In this document: in pieces, positions 8,661 through 14,593 of the stretch | Layout: every line of letters begins with the position of its first letter | How positions within the stretch are numbered: position 1 is the first letter of the stretch | NCBI GenBank assembly: GCA_031548675.1 | Contig: JAVBQU010000086.1 | Coordinates: 1 to 14,593 of the forward strand | From: JAVBQU01 sp031548675 | GTDB taxonomy: Bacteria; Bacteroidota; Bacteroidia; Bacteroidales; P3 | Length of the DNA: 14,593 bases | Reading direction: 5' to 3' | Made by a program: the position numbers and the translations under genes | Notes under the pieces: generated by a model | The model's input: only the letters and a program-made list of their open reading frames with translations | Databases searched by the model: none | What the model was told of the DNA's origin: nothing

Positions 8661-8690
8661 TCATAGCAGATTTTGTAACTATCTGCATGA
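8661..8690 (-). promoter_or_regulatory. Inverted repeat (hairpin) in the aroK leader
   Basis: Arms 8661-8671 and 8681-8690 can form a 10-bp stem with one bulged base (8665) and a 9-nt loop. It lies between the predicted start of transcription (near 8699) and the aroK ATG at 8632, so it would be in the 5' leader of the mRNA. It is not followed by a U-run and does not look like an intrinsic terminator. It could be an RNA structure or a protein-binding dyad; no riboswitch class is recognisable. Confidence 0.5.
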
Positions 8691-8705
8691 AATATGGATT
8701 TTTGG

Positions 8706-8713
8706 CAAAGATA
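8706..8713 (-). promoter_or_regulatory. -7 promoter element before aroK
   Basis: On the minus strand TATCTTTG (8713-8706) fits TAnnTTTG. No TTG is evident 17-23 bp further upstream, so the -33 element is weak or absent. The expected leader is about 65-70 nt and contains the hairpin at 8661-8690. Confidence 0.5.
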
Positions 8714-8829
8714 ATGGAATTCTGTATAATGTAGGTATTATCTAAACGGATTTATAAATCATTTTGCTCTAAAGTTTTATGAATATCAAAAATATCGGAT
8801 AAAAATAAATACCGATAAATGTTTTTCGC

Positions 8830-8880
8830 ATATAGCAATTCTTTAAAAAATCTTTCAAAATACATGTTAATATAGCAATT
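8830..8880. repeat. 11-bp direct repeat pair, ATATAGCAATT
   Basis: ATATAGCAATT occurs at 8830-8840 and 8870-8880, exactly 40 bp apart, in the gap between the divergent aroK and outer-membrane protein genes. The second copy ends 25 bp before the ATG at 8906. It may be an operator pair, or chance in AT-rich DNA. No convincing TAnnTTTG is seen for the downstream gene; the nearest, TATAATTG at 8889-8896, has one mismatch. Confidence 0.35.
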
Positions 8881-8905
8881 ATTCATCTTATAATTGATTT
8901 ACAAT

Positions 8906-9931
8906 ATGAACATAAAAAAGACTTGGATATTCAGTGGTATATTTATCATAGCAACCACGAGCTTATGGGCACAACCTGCCGCTGATAAGCAGATAAATCC
9001 TTATCATCAAAGGTATGCAGATAGTTTGAAAAACATGAACTATGACCATATCTTTCCCATTCTTGGAAAGAAAGCTTACAAAAAAGGTTTTGACATCCCG
9101 CTTCCGTATGGTGTTACACCTACTTATTTTTATATGAAGCAAGGCATTGATATTACAAGTACTACCATTGGATTTAATGACAAAGAACCGATTGATTTAA
9201 ACAATGTTATTCAATATGGGGATGTTATTAATACAACCAATATTATGACTGTGCGTCCCGATTTATGGGTTCTACCGTTTTTAGATCTTTATGCGGTACT
9301 AGGCTATGGAAGGTCAGAAATTGTGGTTCCTATTGATAGGATAGGAAATCAGGATTTAGCATTTAAAACTACCCAGAATTTTGGAGTGGAATCTTTTGGA
9401 TTGGGAGCTACTGCGGCAGGAGGTTTAGGACCTGTTTTTGTGGTTTTTGATTATAATCTAAACTGGGCTCAGGTAGAAGTAGTAGAAAGACCTGTAATGG
9501 CTCAGAATATAGATATGCGTATCGGGCATAGTTTTATAAATCCGAAAAGACCGGACAGAAATATTACCATCTGGGTGGGTACTTTTTATCAATCTATAAA
9601 ATCGCAAACCAAGGGAGACATAAAAATGTCGGATGTATTGACTCCGGATGATGCTCAAAACCTTAAAGATAAGCTAACAAATAGGATTGAAAACGACCCG
9701 ACTATTGGGCCACTCGAAAAAAAATTGTTTGAGGAGGTCATTAACGAGGGTGTTGATAAATTAGGGACATCAACCGTACATTATGAGCTAAATAAAGCCA
9801 TAGCGGGACCTTGGAATTTGATTTTTGGGGCACAATACCAACATAATAAACACTGGCAGACCCGTGTAGAATTAGGAGCATTTGGCGAACGTTCGCAATT
9901 TATGCTTAGTTTGAGCTACCGGTTTTTATAA
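8906..9931 (+). CDS. Outer-membrane beta-barrel protein of unknown function
   Basis: I do not recognise a named family. From the ATG at 8906 the product is 341 residues; an in-frame TTG at 8894 would add four residues ahead of the signal peptide and is less likely. Residues 1-22 form a signal peptide (KK, hydrophobic core, SLWA, probable cut before Gln23). The mature part has alternating hydrophobic strands rich in Gly and aromatics, for example LDLYAVLGYGRSE and VFVVFDYNLNWAQVE, and ends in MLSLSYRFL, a plausible beta-signal for BAM-dependent insertion. A charged helical stretch (about 244-286, with many Asp/Lys/Glu) interrupts the strands and may be a periplasmic or extracellular insert. 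The neighbouring gene 92 bp downstream also encodes a barrel protein, so the two may be expressed together. Confidence 0.75.
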   Translation: MNIKKTWIFSGIFIIATTSLWAQPAADKQINPYHQRYADSLKNMNYDHIFPILGKKAYKKGFDIPLPYGVTPTYFYMKQGIDITSTTIGFNDKEPIDLNNVIQYGDVINTTNIMTVRPDLWVLPFLDLYAVLGYGRSEIVVPIDRIGNQDLAFKTTQNFGVESFGLGATAAGGLGPVFVVFDYNLNWAQVEVVERPVMAQNIDMRIGHSFINPKRPDRNITIWVGTFYQSIKSQTKGDIKMSDVLTPDDAQNLKDKLTNRIENDPTIGPLEKKLFEEVINEGVDKLGTSTVHYELNKAIAGPWNLIFGAQYQHNKHWQTRVELGAFGERSQFMLSLSYRFL

Positions 9932-10023
9932 TTGAATTTTGTAACAGGTAACATGTGGCGAGAATATGATAAAATGTAGAAAATGGTATAGTTTTCGAAC
10001 ATAAAATTCTGCTAAATAAATTT

Positions 10024-11184
10024 ATGAAAGCATTTTTTCTATATATAGTCTTTTTCTTTTTTGCAGTTCAGTACTTAGGGGCTCAAGATTCTGTATCTCA
10101 CGAAACTTGGCTGCAAAAATCGAAACGCAGGCATGCAGAAAAAGAACAAACCGGAGCTTTTATGATAACGCCTTTGGTAGGTCCTGCTTATACGCCTGAA
10201 TTGGGTTTTACCATTGCAGGGGGGATTCTTACCTCGTGGCGGACCGATAAAAGCGATACCAATCTGCAAAGAACATCTCTGCCTTTTAATGTCGGCTACG
10301 GAACCAATGGCGCTTTTTTTATCAATTCCAAAATGGTAAGTTTTTGGAATCACGATAAAATCCGTATCTATATGGATGTGAATTTTAAAAATATGAACGA
10401 CAATTATTTTGGAATAGGGTATGAAAATGGCAGAGAAACTCCCAAAGGAGACTCAACTACTAAGTATAAGCGGACATGGATGCAGATAAACCCCCGTTTT
10501 ATGTGGCAGTTTAAGAAAAATTTCTTTGCGGGTGCAGGTTTTGACCTCAATTACACCAAAGGCAGTGATGCCTGTGAGGTGGTAGCCAATGATCCTAATT
10601 ATACGCTTTATAACCCATATCCATTCAATTCCGGTATAAATTTGATTTTTCAATACGATTCGCGTGATATAGCCGTGAATGCGTACAGGGGCATGTTTGT
10701 AGAACTCAATACGGCTCTTTATGGCAGTTATTTGGGCGGACAAAATAATTATCAGGTTTATGATGTTGATATACGCAAATATATTCAAATGGGAGCTAAG
10801 GCAGGGCATACACTAGCTTTGGAAGCCAAAGGACGTTTTGCCACTAATGATGTACCCTATGGGGAAATGTCGCAGTTGGGAACTCCTTTTGACCTAAGAG
10901 GGTATTTATGGGGACAGTACCGAGATAAATCGATGATATTCGGTATTGCGGAATACAGACATAAATTTTATAAGCAAAATGGCAAACCGAGTATGCATGG
11001 AGCTACAGCTTGGATAGCTGCGGGTTCTGTTGCCAATTCGCCCGGACAAATGCAGCATTGGCTGCCCAACGGGGGCATAGGTTATCGCTTGGAAGTACAG
11101 CCCCGTATGAACCTTCGCTTAGATTACGGGATAGGCTTAGACGGCAGCAGCGGATTTTATTTTAATTTTACGGAAGCTTTTTAA
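10024..11184 (+). CDS. Omp85/BamA-type beta-barrel protein lacking POTRA domains
   Basis: The 386-residue protein has a signal peptide (1-20, hydrophobic core, LGA before Gln21), a short basic linker (31-42), and then a barrel resembling the C-terminal bacterial surface antigen domain of BamA/TamA. Supporting marks are repeated strand patterns, the sequence FQYDSRDIAVNAYRGMFVE (209-227), which matches the D-x-R-D...P-x-G-like element seen in Omp85 barrels, and LRGY (291-294), the counterpart of the conserved (V/I)RG(F/Y) lid motif. The final residue is Phe, as usual for barrel proteins. There is no room for POTRA repeats, so it is unlikely to be the general BamA. Barrel-only Omp85 proteins are common in Bacteroidota; their roles are mostly unknown. 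Its end overlaps the end of rsmD by 17 bp tail to tail. Confidence 0.8.
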   Translation: MKAFFLYIVFFFFAVQYLGAQDSVSHETWLQKSKRRHAEKEQTGAFMITPLVGPAYTPELGFTIAGGILTSWRTDKSDTNLQRTSLPFNVGYGTNGAFFINSKMVSFWNHDKIRIYMDVNFKNMNDNYFGIGYENGRETPKGDSTTKYKRTWMQINPRFMWQFKKNFFAGAGFDLNYTKGSDACEVVANDPNYTLYNPYPFNSGINLIFQYDSRDIAVNAYRGMFVELNTALYGSYLGGQNNYQVYDVDIRKYIQMGAKAGHTLALEAKGRFATNDVPYGEMSQLGTPFDLRGYLWGQYRDKSMIFGIAEYRHKFYKQNGKPSMHGATAWIAAGSVANSPGQMQHWLPNGGIGYRLEVQPRMNLRLDYGIGLDGSSGFYFNFTEAF

Positions 11185-11707
11185 AAATCGAAAAATGGGT
11201 ATTCCCATACTTTCTGTGTTGGAATAGGAATGGATGGTTTTCAAAACTTGTGTAATGAGAATGCTCTACAATAAGCATTCCGTCATCTTTCAAAAAGCTG
11301 TTGGTTAAAACTAAATCCGGAATTTCAGTAATATTTTCCAAGCCATAAGGGGGATCCGCAAAAATAATATCATACTGAGAACCTGCTCGTTTCAAAAAAG
11401 CAAATACATCCATGCGGATTACATGCAGACCTTCTATTTTTAGTTCGGCAGCCTGCTTGCGGATAAAATCGGTACAGTATGAATTGTTATCGACAGCGGT
11501 AATTGAAGGGACATCGCGAGAGGCAAATTCGTATGAAATATTGCCTGTTCCGGCAAATAAATCTAATACTTTCACATCTTCTAAATCGAAATGATTGAGA
11601 AGAATATTAAATAGGCTTTCTTTAGCCAAATCTGTGGTGGGGCGGACAGGTAATTTAGCCGGAGCTGTTATCCGCTTGCTTCTGTATTTACCGCTTATTA
11701 TTCGCAT
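11168..11707 (-). CDS. rsmD: 16S rRNA (guanine966-N2)-methyltransferase
   Basis: Methylates N2 of G966 in 16S rRNA using S-adenosylmethionine during 30S assembly. At 179 residues it has the family length. The N-terminus MRIISGKYRSKRI with VRPTTDLAKESLFNIL (21-36) is diagnostic. The SAM-binding loop is LDLFAGTGNISYE (48-60) and the catalytic motif is DPPY (118-121), followed by LIVEHS (145-150). The ATG lies inside the end of the DUF3822 gene, a 10-bp overlap that implies translational coupling and a shared transcript. The 3' end overlaps that of the Omp85-like gene on the other strand. Confidence 0.95.
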   Translation of the reverse strand: MRIISGKYRSKRITAPAKLPVRPTTDLAKESLFNILLNHFDLEDVKVLDLFAGTGNISYEFASRDVPSITAVDNNSYCTDFIRKQAAELKIEGLHVIRMDVFAFLKRAGSQYDIIFADPPYGLENITEIPDLVLTNSFLKDDGMLIVEHSHYTSFENHPFLFQHRKYGNTHFSIFKKLP

Positions 11708-12537
11708 TGCAAAAGTACGGCATATTGGTTAACAGGAACGGTTGAATTGGATTTGCAGACAGGCGTACTAATCAAAGAAACTTTCTGGATATATTTATAC
11801 AGCATGCTGAATAACTGCGAATCTTCCACAATTTTTCCGGTCAGAAATACATCTGCCGTATGTACATCTATTTTGAGTTGCGTAAACACCGATAAAATAA
11901 AATATATAAAATCCTCTTTGGTTTGATAGCTGAAAGAGTTGCAAAACAAAAGCTTTTGAGAATCTAAAACCGCCATATAAAAATCACGCTCGCCCACTTC
12001 AATCAATGTAGTAATATTTTCTTCACTTGTAAATTTGGCAGCGTAATTCAACAAGGCAGAAGCATGATGCCGGTAAACGGCAGAGGGAAATATAATACGG
12101 GTAGCTTGCAGTAACGAAACCGGAATATCGTAAATATTACAGGCTGCAAATGAGGGTAAGGAATCGGAATACTCTTCAACCTTAGAACCGGCAGTTCCGT
12201 GCATGATTTGCAGGCAAGACTCTATTTGAGATTTATCAAATAGTGTATCGGGCAGCAAGGCAAAACGGTTGTTTCGCACCGTAATCCGTTTATTGGGAAA
12301 ATATTTAGTCGTTAATTTATGTTCTTCGAATATAGGACGAATGGCAAGCAAATTGTCGTTAAACGAATCCTCAAAATTAATTGAATAATCGCCTAACAAT
12401 AAAAGTTCTAAAGTGGATTGATGTAAAACCGAAAAAATAAATCCATTTGCACTAAGCCCGATAGATAATAAAACTTCTTTAGTATCTACACCATCCAAAG
12501 AAGTATTCTGAATAAATACGTTTTTCTTTATATCCAT
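11698..12537 (-). CDS. DUF3822 family protein (actin-like fold)
   Basis: A 279-residue protein matching the Bacteroidota-specific DUF3822 family. Seen: an N-terminal strand pair (EVLLSIGLSANGFIFSVLH, 21-39), FALLPDTLF (92-100), YRHHASALLNY (155-165), a second strand pair (TTLIEVGERDFYMAVLDS, 177-193) and a C-terminus ending in CE. A structure of a B. thetaiotaomicron member is known to me as an actin-like ATPase fold, but residues needed for nucleotide binding are not obvious here, and the function is unknown. The family commonly stands directly before rsmD, as here with a 10-bp overlap, which suggests a link to ribosome maturation or simply shared expression. Confidence 0.88.
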   Translation of the reverse strand: MDIKKNVFIQNTSLDGVDTKEVLLSIGLSANGFIFSVLHQSTLELLLLGDYSINFEDSFNDNLLAIRPIFEEHKLTTKYFPNKRITVRNNRFALLPDTLFDKSQIESCLQIMHGTAGSKVEEYSDSLPSFAACNIYDIPVSLLQATRIIFPSAVYRHHASALLNYAAKFTSEENITTLIEVGERDFYMAVLDSQKLLFCNSFSYQTKEDFIYFILSVFTQLKIDVHTADVFLTGKIVEDSQLFSMLYKYIQKVSLISTPVCKSNSTVPVNQYAVLLQCE

Positions 12538-12589
12538 TGAATAAAATATTCTATGATTTAGAGTCTGAAACTCAAAATAAATGCTCGCA

Positions 12590-12597
12590 CAAAGTTA
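12590..12597 (-). promoter_or_regulatory. -7 promoter element before the DUF3822-rsmD operon
   Basis: On the minus strand TAACTTTG (12597-12590) fits TAnnTTTG. The nearest TTG (12625-12623) is 25 bp upstream, slightly too far. A start near 12583 would give a leader of about 46 nt to the ATG at 12537. Confidence 0.45.
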
Positions 12598-12724
12598 CAA
12601 AAAAAAATATTAAAAGCCTTTTCAATCTTTTCTATATGGAAAGCATTATTATAAATTAAAAAAAAACTATATTATTCTCACCTAATCAATAAATCTAAAT
12701 AAATGCATGAAAATCTATAATGCC

Positions 12725-12892
12725 TGTCGGAAGTTCCAGAAACTCGAGTTTCTGTCTCATACCTTCTGCCTGAAGCGCTGGAAATCCGGGTTTTTATGAC
12801 GTAATGGCAGGGGAAAGAGTAAGAAACCGGAGTTTCTTCGTTTAAAGCCGTGTGGAATGACATATAAACTCAAGTTTCCAAAATGAGTCTAA
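12725..12892. repeat. Four-unit array of degenerate palindromes with exact 42-bp period
   Basis: Within the 434-bp gap between DUF3822 and the ABC-F gene, four short inverted repeats have centres at 12745.5, 12787.5, 12829.5 and 12871.5. Unit 1 is a perfect 18-bp palindrome, CAGAAACTCGAGTTTCTG (12737-12754). Unit 2 is AAATCCGGGTTT (12782-12793, one G-T pair). Unit 3 is AAGAAACCGGAGTTTCTT (12821-12838, 7-bp arms). Unit 4 is AAACTCAAGTTT (12866-12877, 5-bp arms). Aligned as 42-mers, 10 columns are invariant: AAA and GTTT of the core, plus G, A and G at columns 2, 7 and 9. So the flank to the left of each core is also related, while the right flank is mostly not. The first three units are about 47% GC, against very AT-rich flanks. 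No fifth unit is seen on either side. The rest of the gap holds two promoter elements and nothing else I can identify. Confidence 0.85.
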
Positions 12893-12939
12893 TAATATCT
12901 TTCAATTATATGGATTAGAAAGCAGAGCTATTTATTTAC

Positions 12940-12947
12940 TACCTTTG
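12940..12947 (+). promoter_or_regulatory. -7 promoter element of the ABC-F gene
   Basis: TACCTTTG fits TAnnTTTG. A -33 candidate, TTAG at 12915-12918, has the right spacing (21 bp) but is imperfect. A start near 12954 leaves a leader of about 18 nt before the ATG at 12972. The 42-bp palindrome array ends about 50 bp upstream, so it would not be transcribed with this gene from this site. Confidence 0.5.
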
Positions 12948-12971
12948 CAAGCTTAAATACAAAAAAATACG

Positions 12972-14593
12972 ATGATTATAGTAAGCGATTTGGCCATTCA
13001 ATTTGGTAAGCGGATTTTGTTTCAAGATGTAAATTTAAAGTTTTTGCCCGGCAATTGTTATGGAATTATTGGTGCTAATGGTGCCGGAAAATCTACTTTT
13101 TTAAAAGCCTTAAGCGGAGAATTTGAGCCCAATAGAGGAAAAATAAACATGATGCAGGGCGAACGCTTGTCGGTGCTTAAGCAAGACCACTTTGAATTTG
13201 ATGAAATTACGGTGTTGGAAACGGTTTTGCAGGGGCACACTGTTTTGTGGAGCATCATGAAAGAAAAAGATGCCCTTTATGCCAAGCCCGACTTTTCGGA
13301 AGAAGACGGCATACGGGCATCGGAACTCGAAACTCAATTTGCCGAACTCGATGGCTGGAATGCCGACAGCGAAGCGGCTGCTTTACTTAGCGGATTAGGG
13401 ATTAAAGAGCATCTGCATTATACTTTGATGAAAGATTTAAACGGAAAGGAAAAAGTACGTGTACTGCTGGCACAAGCATTGTTTGGAAAACCCGAAAATC
13501 TTTTATTAGATGAACCTACCAACGATTTAGACTTGGAAACAGTATCGTGGTTGGAAAACTATTTATCGGAATATGAAAATACGGTATTGGTAGTTTCTCA
13601 CGACCGCCACTTTTTAGATGCGGTATGTACCCATACGGTAGATATAGACTTTGGTAAAATACAATTGTTTCCGGGCAATTACAGCTTTTGGTACGAGTCG
13701 AGCCAGCTAGCCTTACGCCAAATGCAGCAACAAAATAAGAAAGCCGAAGAAAAGAAAAAAGAATTAGAAGATTTTATCAGCAGGTTTAGTGCCAATGCTT
13801 CCAAATCGAAACAAACCACCAGCCGGAAAAAGATGATAGAGAAATTGGATATTGCTGAAATTAAACCTTCTTCGCGTAAGTATCCGGGTATCATATTTAC
13901 TCCTGCACGCGAACCCGGCGACCAGATTCTAAGTGTAACCAACCTTGCTAAAAGTGTTGACGGTACTTTGCTTTTTAAAGATGTATCTTTTATTGTTTCT
14001 AAAAACGATAAAATTGCTTTTCTTTCGCATAACCACCGCGCCATGACGGCTTTGTTTGATATTTTAAACAACGAGACCAAACCCGACGAAGGTTATTTTG
14101 AATGGGGACAAACCATTACACCAGCTTACTTACCTTTAAATAACGCTCCTTTTTTTAACACCGAGCTTAATTTGCTCGATTGGATTGGTCAATATTCTCA
14201 CGATACTCATGAAACTTTCCTGAAAGGCTATTTAGGAAAGATGCTGTTTTCGGGCGAAGAAGTCTTAAAAAAAGCCAGCGTACTTTCGGGGGGTGAAAAA
14301 ATGCGCTGCATGATTGCATGCATGATGCTGACCAATGCCAACTGCCTTATTTTAGATTCGCCTGCCAACCATTTAGACTTGGAATCTATTCAGGCTTTTA
14401 ATAATTCGCTAAAAACGTTTAAGGGCAATGTGTTAATGGCGAGCCACGACCACGAATTTATAGAAACCGTTTGTAACCGTATTATCGAACTAACTCCTAA
14501 TGGAATTATAGACAAGCAAATGGATTATGATGAGTATATTTCTTCCGACAGCATTAAAGCCTTAAGAGAAAAAATGTATAAAGGAGCTATTTA
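12972..14593 (+). CDS. ABC-F family ATPase (YbiT-like), with degenerate second ATP site; stop codon cut by the right edge
   Basis: ABC-F proteins are soluble twin-ATPase translation factors that bind the ribosomal E site; some confer antibiotic resistance. From the ATG at 12972, 540 codons are open and the last two bases are TA, so the stop probably falls one base past the edge. NBD1 has Walker A GANGAGKS (34-41), Walker B LLLDEPTNDLD (177-187) and switch SHDRH (209-213), but its signature reads LNGKEK (156-161) instead of LSGGQ. The linker (about 245-305, with FISRFSANASKSKQTTSRKK) is the tRNA-contacting arm and is of YbiT type. NBD2 has signature LSGGEK (438-443), but its P-loop reads SHNHRAMT (352-359), without the lysine, and its Walker B reads LILDSPANHLD (459-469), with Ser in place of the catalytic Glu. 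It is preceded by a -7 element and the 42-bp palindrome array. No resistance role can be inferred. Confidence 0.92.
   Translation, partial: MIIVSDLAIQFGKRILFQDVNLKFLPGNCYGIIGANGAGKSTFLKALSGEFEPNRGKINMMQGERLSVLKQDHFEFDEITVLETVLQGHTVLWSIMKEKDALYAKPDFSEEDGIRASELETQFAELDGWNADSEAAALLSGLGIKEHLHYTLMKDLNGKEKVRVLLAQALFGKPENLLLDEPTNDLDLETVSWLENYLSEYENTVLVVSHDRHFLDAVCTHTVDIDFGKIQLFPGNYSFWYESSQLALRQMQQQNKKAEEKKKELEDFISRFSANASKSKQTTSRKKMIEKLDIAEIKPSSRKYPGIIFTPAREPGDQILSVTNLAKSVDGTLLFKDVSFIVSKNDKIAFLSHNHRAMTALFDILNNETKPDEGYFEWGQTITPAYLPLNNAPFFNTELNLLDWIGQYSHDTHETFLKGYLGKMLFSGEEVLKKASVLSGGEKMRCMIACMMLTNANCLILDSPANHLDLESIQAFNNSLKTFKGNVLMASHDHEFIETVCNRIIELTPNGIIDKQMDYDEYISSDSIKALREKMYKGAI

Noticed and set aside
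8894..8905. TTG start at 8894 for the outer-membrane protein.
   Set aside because: It only adds four residues before a complete signal peptide that starts at the ATG at 8906.
10453..10809. A 118-codon open frame antisense to the Omp85-like gene.
   Set aside because: It is fully inside a well-supported gene with barrel features, and its composition (many Ile/Arg/His) is that of an antisense shadow.
12678..12863. A 61-codon open frame on the minus strand across the palindrome array, giving a 14-residue repeat (ETRVS-like).
   Set aside because: The period of 42 bp is divisible by three, so one open frame stays open through all units by construction. The peptide follows the DNA repeat and has no domain, start context or promoter to support a gene.
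12725..12892. CRISPR array.
   Set aside because: The repeated cores diverge strongly, conservation continues into the would-be spacers, and no cas genes are present. Four units with 10 of 42 invariant positions do not resemble a working array.

Overview
The window reads as chromosomal DNA of a low-GC member of the Bacteroidota. Three things support this. There are several promoters of the TAnnTTTG (-7) type, some with a TTG/TTTG element about 20 bp upstream. The families present are typical of the phylum: DUF3822, GH97, a long QueA, a DUF6261-like protein and YkuD_2-type L,D-transpeptidase. Shine-Dalgarno sequences are not evident. Most of the window is ordinary housekeeping and envelope content; no complete new multi-gene system can be shown.

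Layout: (1) 1-113, minus, the first 37 codons of a DUF6261-like protein running off the left edge. (2) 297-1496, minus, queA (queuosine tRNA modification), divergent from (3) 1716-4112, plus, a membrane O-antigen ligase/polymerase-like protein with a TPR tail. (4) 4137-5243, minus, recF; (5) 5317-5928, minus, a membrane-anchored or secreted L,D-transpeptidase-like enzyme; (6) 6080-8104, minus, a GH97 glycosidase; (7) 8117-8632, minus, shikimate kinase, which lies 12 bp upstream of GH97 and probably shares its transcript. (8) 8906-9931 and (9) 10024-11184, plus, two outer-membrane beta-barrel proteins, the second an Omp85/BamA-type barrel without POTRA domains. (10) 11168-11707, minus, rsmD, whose start overlaps the end of (11) 11698-12537, minus, a DUF3822 actin-like-fold protein; these two form an operon. 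(12) 12972 to the right edge, plus, an ABC-F ATPase, complete except probably for the last base of its stop codon.

Two features stand out. In the intergenic region before the ABC-F gene there are four related short palindromes whose centres are exactly 42 bp apart (12745.5, 12787.5, 12829.5, 12871.5), in DNA richer in GC than its flanks. They end just upstream of the ABC-F promoter. The ABC-F protein itself appears to have one intact and one eroded composite ATP site: NBD1 keeps Walker A/B but has an altered signature, while NBD2 keeps the signature but lacks the Walker A lysine and the Walker B glutamate. A hairpin in the shikimate kinase leader and an 11-bp direct repeat in the aroK/outer-membrane-protein gap are weaker regulatory candidates.
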